Assembly (NCBI GenBank): GCA_029339195.1
Contig: JAPTJF010000051.1
Location: 157,018-221,017, forward strand
Length of the DNA: 64,000 nucleotides
Direction: 5' to 3'
Origin: Micractinium sp. NFX-FRZ
Taxonomy: Eukaryota > Chlorophyta > Trebouxiophyceae > Chlorellales > Chlorellaceae
In this document: one piece after another, positions 34,128 through 43,900 of the stretch
Layout: each line of letters begins with the position of its first letter
How positions within the stretch are numbered: the first letter of the stretch is position 1
The notes under the pieces: generated by a model
The model's database searches: none
Seen by the model: the letters and a program-made list of their open reading frames with translations, nothing else
What the model was told of the DNA's origin: nothing
Made by a program: the position numbers and the translations under genes

Positions 34128-37100
34128 TTAGCGTCGGGCAGCCACGCTGCGCCGGGAGCCAGCGGTGCGCTTGGCCTGGCTGCGGAACAGAGGCTGGCGC
34201 CGGCGCCGGCTCCCGCTGCGGCGTGCCGCCGCCCTTGCCGCCGCAGCCACTGCCAGCAGCAGCACCACGGGGCCCCACACGCACAGATTTGCTGCCAGGC
34301 CGGGCCCGATCGCAAACCAGCGGTGGTTGTTCACCCGCCAGGCCACCTCGGGTCCCACCAGCTTGTAGGCCCAGAAGGCGGAGGTGAGGGCCGCCTGTGC
34401 GAGGGCGGGGATGTGTGGGTCTGCCGCCGCGGGCAGGAGGTTGCGTCCGTACAGGGGGCCCCACCTGCAGCAGGGTGCGAGGGAGCAGCAAGGGGAGGGG
34501 CGCGCTCTGCGACGCTTGCCGGGGGGTGCGTGCGCGCTACAGCACAATACAATGTGGGGCGGGCAATGCCAATGGCAGCCACAGTGTGCTGCCACGGGCA
34601 TGATGCCAGCAGGCGGGCGCCGGCTGGGGAGATGGGCAGGCACCCATCTCAACCACCACCCGTCCAAAAACGGCAGCTGTTAGCACCATACCGGTGGGAC
34701 CAGGGCACGTTCCAGCTGTCAGCAGGCCTCACCTTACAAAGGGGCTGGCCACCACGCCGTCCACCACAATGCCGCGCGCCTGCAACAGGTGCGAGTAATG
34801 GCTGAGTCAGCACACACATGCACGTCCGCTGCCCGCCCATGCAGCTCACGTGCCCCTGAAGTGCTCCCGGCCTTCACTGCCCGGGCCTGCAGCGCATCCA
34901 CCACTCTGCGTTTTGGTGTCCAGCAGCCAATCCTCGGTGCATGTCCCAGCCCCAGCCCCACCGCCCCCGCTCACCCGCACCACCGGAGAAAAGGCACCCG
35001 CCTCCAGGCCGCGCTCAACAGACGTCACGCAGGCGGGGAGGGCGGTGCCGTTGTGCACCACCCAAGCCAGCATGCCGGGGGACAGCTGGGGGGGCAGCAC
35101 CATGACGTGGTCGCGGGCCCAGCGCAGAGCCTGCAGGGGGCGCCGGTTTGAGGGTGGGTGAGCAGATGGGGGGAAGCGGGTCAATGGGCATTCTTGGCAT
35201 GTGCGGCAGATTCGATCACCGCTAGATGGTGGGGAGGGGTGCAGCACAGGCCACTTGCTGTAGAGCGCACCCCACCGGGCAATACATCCGCCCCCCTCCC
35301 CCCGCACCTGCGATGCAAGGGACCAGGAGGGCAGCAGCGCGGCGGCTCCGCCGTCGCTCCCGTTGGCGGCGGCTGCCGCCAGCGCGGGGCAGGCGCCGGA
35401 GGGGTCCTGCCCGGCTGGCAGGTAGTGGGTGTCGCTGAGCTGGAGCTGGCGGCGGGTGCCCGACGCGTCCACGGCGGTAACCGTGGCATAGCGGCCGGTA
35501 GCGGAGGGGTCAATGTGGTTCCAATAGAACACCTGCGCAGGGGGAACAGAGGGAGGGGAGGGAAGGGGGGCCAGGAGGGGAGAGGACAGGGGGACCATCA
35601 GGTGGGGCCACTTCAATGTATCATTTGTTGTTTGCTGGCATCCTGCTCGATCGTCGCTCACCAGCACATGCGCACGTACACCACATAAACAGCCTGCAAA
35701 CCTGCACCACCTACCCCGCCCTCCCCCCACCCACCTCGTACGTCAGCCCTGGCTTGCAGCGGCGCCCTGAAGCCGCCTCGACCCGGAATACCCGACCCCA
35801 CACACTGGCCCCCCTGCCCCGTGCCCACTCGCCTCCTCGTACGTCAGCCGCCCCTGCCAGTCCACCGCCAGCACCCGGTCGCCGGTGCGCAGGTCGGCCA
35901 TGGCCAGCGTGCGACCATCCTGGGTGGCCACCGTGGCGTGGGAGGGGAAGCAGACGTAGAAGCACTCTTCGTTGTCGCAGCCTCCGCCGCAGCACTCCGA
36001 CCCGGCAGTGCAGTAGTTGCCGTCCGCCAAGCACTGCACGCCCGTGGCAGAACGGGAGGGGGGAAGAAGGGGGGTTTGATCAGGAGCAGGCCCGGGCGCT
36101 GCCGCTGGCGTGAGGTGGTTGGGAGGCAGAGGCGGCCGGCCAAGGCGAGCCGTGCTGTGCTGTGCTGTGCTGTGCTGGCTCACTTGCAGATGCTCCCCCA
36201 CCAGGCAGGGCACACACATCTGCTGCACCGCGGTGCGTGCGGCTCAAGGGTGCGGCGGCATTGCTGTGGTTGCGGCACCCACCGGCGGCGGAGGTGGGGG
36301 AGAGGGGCTGGGAGGAGGCGGGGGAGGTGGGCTGGGAGGGGGCGGTGATGGGCTGGGAGGAGGAGGGGAGGGGCTGGGAGGGGGCGGTGATGGGCTGGGC
36401 GGTGGTGGAGAGGGGCTGGGGGGCGGAGGGGGAGGGGGGCTGGGCGGTGGTGGGGAGGGGCTGGGAGGGGGCGGTGATGGGCTGGGCGGTGGTGGGGAGG
36501 GGCTGGGGGGCGGAGGGGGAGGGGGGCTGGGAGGAGGAGGGGAGGGGCTGGGAGGGGGCGGTGATGGACTGGGCGGTGGTGGGGAGGGGCTGGGGGGCGG
36601 AGGGGGAGGTGGGCTGGGAGGAGGAGGGGAGGGGCTGGGTGGAGGTGGAGATGGGCTGGGGGGCGGCGGAGGGGGCGTTCTCTTGGGGTTTGGCGGGGAC
36701 CGATAGATCTTGGGGCTGGGCGGGGGAGGGCTTCTCCTGATTGGCGGGGACCGATAGATCTTGGGGCTTGGCGGAGGCGGGGGAGGGCTCTTCTTGGGGC
36801 TTGGCGGGGGCGGGCGAGGGCTCTTCTTTGGGCTGGGCGGGGGAGGACGAGGCTTGAGGCTGGGCGAGGGGGGCGGCGAGGGGTCTGCCAGCTGGTCGAT
36901 CCGCCAGACGGTGAGCACGGTGGGATCGTCCTTAGCATACACTGCCAGGGCGGGGGAGGCGCAGTCCTTGGCTGCCCCGAGGTAGAGACGGTGGCAGCGC
37001 CCCGTGGTGCGGGCCTGCACGGGAGCGGGGATTGCCGGTGGAGGAGGGGGACTCAGAGAGAGGGTCGCAGGATGCGCTGGTGCGCTGGCAGGGCACGGCG

Positions 37101-38423
37101 GCACAGTGTAGCGCAGCGCAGGACACAACGGCGCGGCACGGTGCAATGCAGCGCAGCGCAGCACGGCACAGCACGGCGCAGCGGCCACAAACCTGCATCC
37201 TGATGCGGTACAGCCCGCCGCTGCCGCCGGCCACGGGCTCCAGCACCCATCGGCTGCCTGCGCCCATCCACACCGACTTGATGTCGCAGCCAATGTTGGC
37301 AGTCAGCATGCGCTTGGCGGGGCACCCGCTGCGCGCGCCCTCACGGCCTAGAGCCTGCAGCTCAGGGCAGGGGCGGCGGGGAGGTGGGTGGGTACCAGGG
37401 CGGGTGGCACAGTGGCCAGTGCCACGAGCAGGCAAGGTAATGCCCGAACGCGCTGCTTCCAGCGCCCCGCCAGCGGGCCTGCACAACACTGGATGCACGC
37501 AAGGGGAGCACGGCAGCCGGCACTCACGGTCAGGGTGATGGGTTTGTCGGCCAGGTTCTGTGCCGTCTTGGCGGCGAGAGGGAGGGGTGCCGAAGCAATG
37601 ACCCAAGTGCTGAATGCGTCCAGGCTGCCGGCCTGCAGGCTCAGCTTGTCGCCCTGCCTGCGCTCAGCGACAGCGGGGGACAGGGGAGGGGGAGGGGGCG
37701 GCGGCAGTTGGGCGGCGAGCGGCGTAGTGGGGCCCAGCAGCCGCTTTAAACATTTGTGGTGCAAGCCAGGCACAAGCATGCGACCAGCGCAGGGGCCCGT
37801 GCTGCACCCAGCCCCCCTGCAGCACCACTCACAAGCACTTGGAAGCCGCCAACTTGCCTGCGGGGGGATTGTCGGAGCGATGGCATGCACACGTGAGCTC
37901 ACACGCAGCATGCCACCAGTGCACAGCCTGTATTGTGCAATCCAGGGTTCCGGCCGACGGCAAGCAGTGCATGACCGGCGCTGCAGGTGTTTAAAGGCAT
38001 GTGCTGCTCCGATGCTGGCTGCAGTACAGGCAGCGCGCTGCTTCTGTGGCTCACCGCGCTGGGGGCATGCCGCGCGGCCGACCAGGGAGATGCGCTTGCG
38101 GCCGGCCAGGTCGGCGCCTGCATGCATGGGTGGTGCGGCGCTGTGAGAACAGTCAGCAGTGGTAACTTTGCGCAGACTTGCTGCAGCTGCATTGGACATG
38201 GATAGGACATGGATAGGACATAAAGCGTGGGAAATGGCATGATATACACCATACCACGGGCCTGAGACCTCCACCAGCCAGATGAGGGTCCAGATGACCC
38301 TCCAGGACACTTGCCTGTGCCGCCACCCAGCGCTGGTACGGCGACGGCGGCGAGGACAAGGCAGCCCAGCAGGGCTGCTGTCAGCCTCATGGCTGCCCTC
38401 TCAGATCGCTTGGTGAGGGCCAT
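34128..38423 (-). CDS. Secreted Pro-rich shaft protein with Hedgehog-type HINT self-processing domain and membrane tail
   Basis: Twelve exons (minus): 38315-38423, 38055-38117, 37833-37857 (25-nt microexon), 37528-37657, 37193-37354, 36283-37014, 36184-36222, 35833-36033, 35308-35532, 34975-35130, 34733-34779, 34128-34464; 741 aa. Order: signal peptide (core LTAALLGCLVLAAVAVPALG; Met at residue 1 or 12); three-unit beta-trefoil-like region (37-205), each unit with paired Cys and a closing W (STWVI, SRWVL, TVWRI); Pro/Ser/Lys-rich shaft (209-407); Cys-rich segment (C421, C428, C434, C435, C439, C444); HINT domain from C448 in CFPSHATVATQDGR, with GDRVLAVDWQGRLTYEE, SDTH (520-523) and GIVVDGVVAS; one membrane helix (681-706); basic tail. 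HINT domains cleave the peptide bond before their first Cys by N-S acyl shift, so the shaft half could be released from the membrane. The usual TxxH is SxxH here, and the Hedgehog 'ASCY' Cys is Pro. Introns 1 and 8 use GC donors. Confidence 0.85.
35731..35755 (-). repeat. Copy of HINT-gene exon 8 end inside intron 8
   Basis: CCTCGTACGTCAGCC lies exactly 100 bp left of the true exon 8 edge (35831-35850). The copy has a GT donor (reads GLTYE then GT), whereas the true exon end has a GC donor. Confidence 0.75.
36292..36670 (-). repeat. Minisatellite coding for the (PPPSP)n shaft
   Basis: Short G-rich units (GGGCTGGGAGG variants on the + strand) repeat for about 380 bases inside exon 6 of the HINT gene. 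They encode alternating SPPPPSP and PPPPPPSP blocks on the minus strand. A higher-order unit of about 100 bp recurs at least three times. Unit number is probably variable between strains. Confidence 0.9.
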
Positions 38424-38936
38424 TTGTTGGTCTGCGGCCAGGAAGGGCAGGGGCAGAGATCGGTTGTGGCGGTGGTGACGCCACATTTCCCGCCGCACAG
38501 GCGGCGGCGGGGGGTGTTGCAGTCCGGAGGGGCACATCCGGTGCGGCTCGCAGGCTGGGAAAACACGCGGTTCCATTCAACGTGCTCTAGGGTGGAGTCC
38601 ACTGTCACACTGCCGGCGGTGCAGCAGCAGTCACTGGCAGTGCAAGGGCCGCTGCCAAGGCACGCCATCCCGGCTGCTGGGTGGTGGTTCGGCCAGCACG
38701 TGCAGGCGTGAAGCTTCTGTAGACAGTGAAGTGTGCTGCGAAGCAAGCCCCCGCGGGGGAGGGGGGGAACCCCCCCTTCGGACACACCTCAGTTCTGGAG
38801 CCCTCCTGATGCCGTGGGTTGGCGTCCTCAGCTCCTGATGGGCTGCCCTGCACAATGGTGCGGGAGATACCGAGGAGAGCGCGCGCCGAGCTCCGTAATG
38901 GGCCCGCGGCCCGGGGGCTAATGTGCCCTCCTTCCA
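38424..38936. promoter_or_regulatory. Upstream region of the HINT gene
   Basis: It should contain the HINT gene promoter. The only notable structure is a G/C palindrome at about 38745-38780 (GGGGG run facing CCCCCCC). No gene is seen. Confidence 0.4.
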
Positions 38937-39380
38937 GTCACACCAACTTTGTCACACCAACTTTCTGCCGGGCACTCCCGGGCCCTTTCGGGAGCCTGTC
39001 GCGGCACGCCACCTTCATTTAGCAACACACTGGTTCGATTTGCTTGACTCCCGGGGCTGGGGAGGCATGCCACAGGTGTTGTTGCGGCGGCACCCAGCCG
39101 ACGTGGCACTCGAGCCGGGCCATCTGTTTTGCTCCTGTCGCGTTTGTTTTGGGTTTTAGGGTGCTTATGATGGGTTATAGGGCTTTAGGGTTTAGGCGCG
39201 GCGGCCGCAGGCCGCAGGTTAGCGCATGTCCACTCAACATCGCGCGGCCGGGGCGCTCTTTTAGGCCGCCCCCGCGCGATTTAGGGTACTAGCAGTGCAA
39301 CATGTTATTTGAGAGCGCCGGCGGGCCTTTACGCGTACAGTAGCGGAGTTGGTGTGAGTGGAGTAAAGTTGGTGTGAGTG
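38937..39380. mobile_element. MITE-like element with double terminal inverted repeats
   Basis: TCACACCAACTTT occurs twice at 38938-38950 and 38952-38964. Its reverse complement occurs twice at 39347-39357 (partial) and 39365-39377. The 444-bp interval has no coding capacity, several G/C palindromes (for example CTCCCGGGCCCTTTCGGGAG near 38986, imperfect) and telomere-like motifs. This layout fits a non-autonomous inverted-repeat element. No clear target-site duplication was seen, so the outer limits are uncertain. Confidence 0.65.
39153..39286 (+). repeat. Interstitial telomere-like TTTAGGG motifs
   Basis: TTTTAGGG at 39154-39161, CTTTAGGGTTTAGG at 39183-39196 and TTTAGGG at 39280-39286 match the plant/Chlorella telomere unit. 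They are scattered inside the inverted-repeat element rather than in a tandem array. Confidence 0.6.
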
Positions 39381-39559
39381 GAAAGGAGTCAAATGTGCCA
39401 AGATTTGCGAGTGTGCCATCACCTGCATCACCGGTGCAAGCACCGGTCAAATCCCTGAGGCTCAATTCGAACGCCACTTTGGATTCATCGACGCTGCTGG
39501 AATGATTGGCGCAAGATGAGCGTGGACTAGAAGTGACAGACGGCGGCCGTTCAAACCAG

Positions 39560-40705
39560 GACGTTGTGTGCCGCCGCCGCCGCCGCCTCCGCCGCCGCCA
39601 ACGGCGGCGCCCTCCCGCGAAGCACTGCGTTGCAAACGCTGCCCAAATGCCCCATTGTGCTGTTTCATGTGCTGGTAAATGCGAGTCGGGTGGGGAGGTG
39701 CCCTGCCGGCAGTGGCGCCGCCTGGCAGGTGTGGGCGGCAGCCAGTGGCGGCGGCACCAATGCTCGACAGCGGCACCGCCAGTGTGCACTCTATGGAGCA
39801 AAAGAGGATCCTGTGGCACGACTGGAGTGTATAAGGATCCCAGTACTGGACTGCCGCGACGCCTTTGGCGGTTGACTGCGTCGCTGGGAGGGTCTCGCCA
39901 CCAGCCTGCCAGCCTGGGCTGCCCTCGCCGAGGCGTCCTGCTTGCCCCCTGCCTATGGGTACTGTCACCGGCCACGGCTGGCCGGTTCTGGCCCCAACCC
40001 AATGCTACCTGTAGTTGCGAGGACGTGCTCATGAACATTCTAGCACGCCATTAGATAACTGGTTGCATCCCCTTGCTCGCCAGGCAAAAGGCGCCTTCAC
40101 ACCACCACCATGCACTGCCCGCCTCCGCTGCGGCACCCACTGGCTTGCCACCCACACTGCCCGCTACCGCCGCACTGCCGAAAAGCAACGCCAGCACACC
40201 CGCGCCTGCCGCCACTGCGGAGACCCACACATGGGCTGACCCCAACCCCATCCTTTTCTGTGACTCGTGCGACTCCGCCTGGCACTGCCAATGCCTTGAC
40301 CCTCCCCTTGATGCCCCCCCGCCGGCTACTGGTACTGCCCCACATGCATTGCGAGTGGCAACCCCGCACCCACTGCTGCCATCGCCGCTGCTGCACGCAC
40401 CTCCACACACTGCCCCCACTGCAATGCCCCCGTTGAAGATGTCCCCCACTTCCTCTTCCACTGCCCCTTTTATCAACCACAACGTTGCACCTTTCTAGAT
40501 GTATTCCCACCCACCTGCACCTCACCTCAGGCCTGGCTGGCCCAGCCCGATGTCTCGCGTCTTGCTGCTTTCCTCTACTCCTGCTACCAATCAAACCGCA
40601 CCCTCTTAGCTGCTCCCCAACCCCCTCGGTTTCAACCTCCCCCTTCCCCTGTCTCATGAGTCCTGCTGGCTCCGTGGACTTGAAATGTAATGATGATGAT
40701 GACGC
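39560..40705 (+). mobile_element. Decayed non-LTR retroelement: zinc finger, PHD finger and terminal zinc knuckle fragments
   Basis: Three fragments in three frames, all plus strand. At 39760-39875: RQCALYGAKEDPVARLEC, resembling the CxxCGAxEDxxHLxxC finger after reverse transcriptases, with Cys to Tyr and His to Arg changes. At 40230-40375: a PHD finger, ILFCDSCDSAWHCQCLDPPL then GYWYCPTC, interrupted by a frameshift at a C run near 40313-40322. At 40410-40659: CPHCNAPVEDVPHFLFHCPF then YQPQR, the terminal zinc knuckle typical of non-LTR elements, ending at a stop. An AATGTAATGATGATGATGAC tract follows, like the 3' tails of LINEs. No intact reverse transcriptase is visible, so this is a truncated pseudogene-like remnant. 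Confidence 0.65.
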
Positions 40706-40825
40706 GCACGCCCCCGGCCCTCAACTGCCGGCGTGCTGTGCACTGTACAGTGCAGGAATGGGCATGCGAGGCGGAGCACAGGCATGTGTTGCAATCCTGC
40801 GTTTGTCAAATTTTGTCAAATCTTT

Positions 40826-40830
40826 TTACA
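40826..40830 (-). promoter_or_regulatory. Probable poly(A) signal of the DENN gene
   Basis: TTACA, which is TGTAA on the minus strand, 155 bases past the DENN-protein stop codon. Confidence 0.6.
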
Positions 40831-40984
40831 AAAGAGAGTGGACACGGCATGCGGTCGCCTGCTGCCGCAACCAGGCGCTGCAGGGCACCTGCCGCCCGTG
40901 GATGTGCCTGCTGTCTGCCACAAGGCACGTGCAGGAAATGCCTGCCAACCTTTCCATGCACCCTCATAAGCGCGGATATAAAGC

Positions 40985-43900
40985 TCAGCCCAGCACGGCA
41001 TCTGTGTAGACTGAGAACATTTGTGTCTCGGCAAACTGGCGCATGAAGGCGCGGTCGCGGGGCGGGAAGGAGTCGATGAACGAGTCCTTGAGCAGCACGC
41101 TGCAGGGGAGTGGAGGGGGCACAGCACAGCAGGCACATCACAGGGGCATGGCGAGGAATGAGGGCAGGCTGAGGGGAGATGTGGACGAGTTCCGAGCAGC
41201 ATGCTGTGTGGGATGAGGGGCGCAGCGTACGGCACAGCACGGCACGGCTCAGCATGGATCAACCAAAAATGCGGGGCGCAGGCAGTGTCTGGACGCAGGA
41301 TGCATGAAGAGGGCAGCAGCTAACGGTGCCCAAAACCTCCCTCCTAGCTGGCTCATCAGAGCATACCACCTCGCACGCCACCTTGCCAGTGCAAAGCCTC
41401 CTGGCGCTTGACCAGCCCGCTCTCGAACCCAATCTCTTTCTAGCAGGCCAGCCAGCGCTTGGAACAACTGAGAATGCAAAACAGCTTCCCCTATCGCATG
41501 CTAGCTAGCTTATCAGAAACTGTGAACCACAATAGAAGAATTTCAACAGGGCCTGCCTCACCTTGTGCGCTCCAGGGAGGCTGACACGTCGGTGATGCAG
41601 TAGGCGCGCAGGTCCGCCATCAACCCCCGCAGGTACTTTTGCAGGGTGGACAGGAAGCACTCGGCCAGCACCTGCTGTGCGTCTGCAGGAGGGCGGAAGA
41701 GAGGGCAGCGGGAGGGGAAGGCGGGTGGGGTGCAGCGGCGAGAGGTACAGGGGCAGCGAGAGGTGCGTGACGGATTGGTGCAGGGGCGGTGCGGAGTGCG
41801 TAACAGAGTGGGCGGGGGCACAGCGGGTGCAGCATGTTGTAACGGGACGGCGGCAGGCTAGCGGGAGCGGGCAATTGCAAGGAGATGAAACAAGCAGGCA
41901 GGTAGCCAGGCAGTCGGTGAGGCAGGTCGGCGCACGGGCAGGCAGGCGGTGAGGCAGGTCGGCGCACGGGCAGGCAGGCAGCGCAAGAGCAGGCGGGCGG
42001 GCAGGCACCTGAGATCATGTGGACGGGCCGGGTTGTGGCGGTGCGGGTGAGCCCAATCTTCCTGCACCAGGCAGGCGGTGGGCGCTGTTACCTGCCTGCC
42101 CTCACAAGCACACAGCCTGACCTCACCTGCCTGCCCTCTACCGTTTTTGCCTGCCCTCACAAGTGCACAGGCGTGATGCTTCCTTCAACCACCACCGCCT
42201 ACCCCAGCTCACCACAGCCTCAAGCAGCTGCCTCCGCGCCTCCCCATCTTCCCCCCATTCCAACTGGAGCACTTGCCCACCCACCCCCAGCTCACCTCAG
42301 CTCCGAGTAGCTGCCCGCCAGCGCGTCGGCCAGCGCGTCACGCTGCGGCAGCGCCGGCAGGTTGCCCGCGTTCTTCACCTTGTCCTTGTACACATTCACC
42401 CTGCAGGCGCATTGGTGGAAAGAGGTATGTAGGATTACGGGGTTGAGGACTGATGGGGATGGGCAGGCAGACATGTTGCCCGTATTCAACACCTTGCCCA
42501 CGTATGCATTCAATCCGCATATAGTTGAGAACAGGTCGACGCGTTTTTTCTTCGCGAAAGGTGCATGTGCGGCACACATTGGGGTGCAGGCGTCTGCAGG
42601 GGGTGGGCACTGCTGCCCAGCGCCTCAGCAGCAGCTGCCTCCGCACCTGACCAAATTGCCGCACTTGCTGCGCACTTCCTGCGTCTTGTACAGCACACCC
42701 AGCACAAAGGGGACCGGCGCCTGTGGGGGGCAGGGCAGGGACAGGAGGCAGGGGCGATGGTGCGTGAAGCGCAGTGGCCCATCTGTTGCAAACTCTCATA
42801 GCTACAAATCTCCCACCCTTGCCAGCCAGGCACCTCCATCCGCTCCAGACAAAAACAAACACTCTGCTACGTAGTGGTAAGACTTCCCCACCCCTGCGCT
42901 CGTTCGTCCCAACCTCCTACCTCCATTGATTCCATTACCGCCCCTTCCGCGCCGGCAAGTGCGCACCTACCACCTCAACTCCTGGCACCCTTCTTTCCTT
43001 CCACAGTTCAGTCTCACCTCCATCAGCTCCAGGCGCCCCTCCCCCGCCGGCAGCACCGGCAGCAGCAGGCACTGCCAGTGGAAGGGCAGCAGCAGGGGGA
43101 CCAGGGACAGCACGATGCCGCTCAGCAGGCCCGCGTTGGGGCAGAACACCACAATCTACAAGGGGGTGTTAGGGGGGAAGGTGGCAAGGGAGGGAGGGCA
43201 AAATTGGAGGGCCGTCCTGGTAGATCAGGCAACCGCACAGAACGCACAGAACACCGCAACGCGGGGGCAGGTAGGAGGGCATGCAGCGTAAGAATGGGTG
43301 CCACGTAAGAATGGGAGATGACTGCATTAAGGGACATGCGGGTGTGCAGGGCGAGGAGGCTGAGCGGAGGGAGGCATGCCTGTGCCGCTGCCACAGGCAG
43401 GCACCCACCCCTGCCAAACCTTGTGCCCCAGGGTGCACCACCTGGCGCTCCAGCACCGCAGCCGTGAGGAAGCTAAGCAGGTTGCCCAGCCCCCTCAGAT
43501 GTCAGCGCCACGCTCCCACCCATGCACCCCGGGCTGCCACAACCATGCTGCCACCCCTTCCACCACCATTTTGTCAGCCCCACCTGGCGTTCAAGCAGGG
43601 CAGCTGTGAGGAAGGTCAGCAGGTTGTCCAGGCTCAGGCTGCGGCACAGCGCGGCCACCGCCCAGCCACCCAGGTTCTGCAAACACACCAGAGGAGAGCA
43701 GCAGCAGCATGGGACGGGTGAGAACGGCTGCTCCGCGGGCAGGTGGGCAGCGTGACGTGCAGGGGAGCCGTGCAGGAGAGGGGGAAGAGCCTGTTCTCAA
43801 GGCAGCAGGCGGGCTGCACTGCTGAATGAGAAACCGCAAGTGCGCAAGGCAGCAGGACTGTCTGAGGCCTTACCTGGGCGGCATCGATGTCTGGCAGGCT

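Noticed and set aside
33589..34131. Plus-strand frame starting MAMGSVASK (possible myristoylated protein)
   Set aside because: A donor-like site follows but no convincing downstream exon, and it lies in the flank of two minus-strand genes.
36162..36740. Long Gly/Glu/Trp-rich plus-strand frames at 36.1-36.7 kb
   Set aside because: They are shadows of the minus-strand (PPPSP)n coding repeat and have no other support.
39020..39060. GGTTCGATTTG as a tRNA T-arm
   Set aside because: No acceptor stem, D-arm or anticodon arm could be folded around it. No tRNA gene was found in the window.
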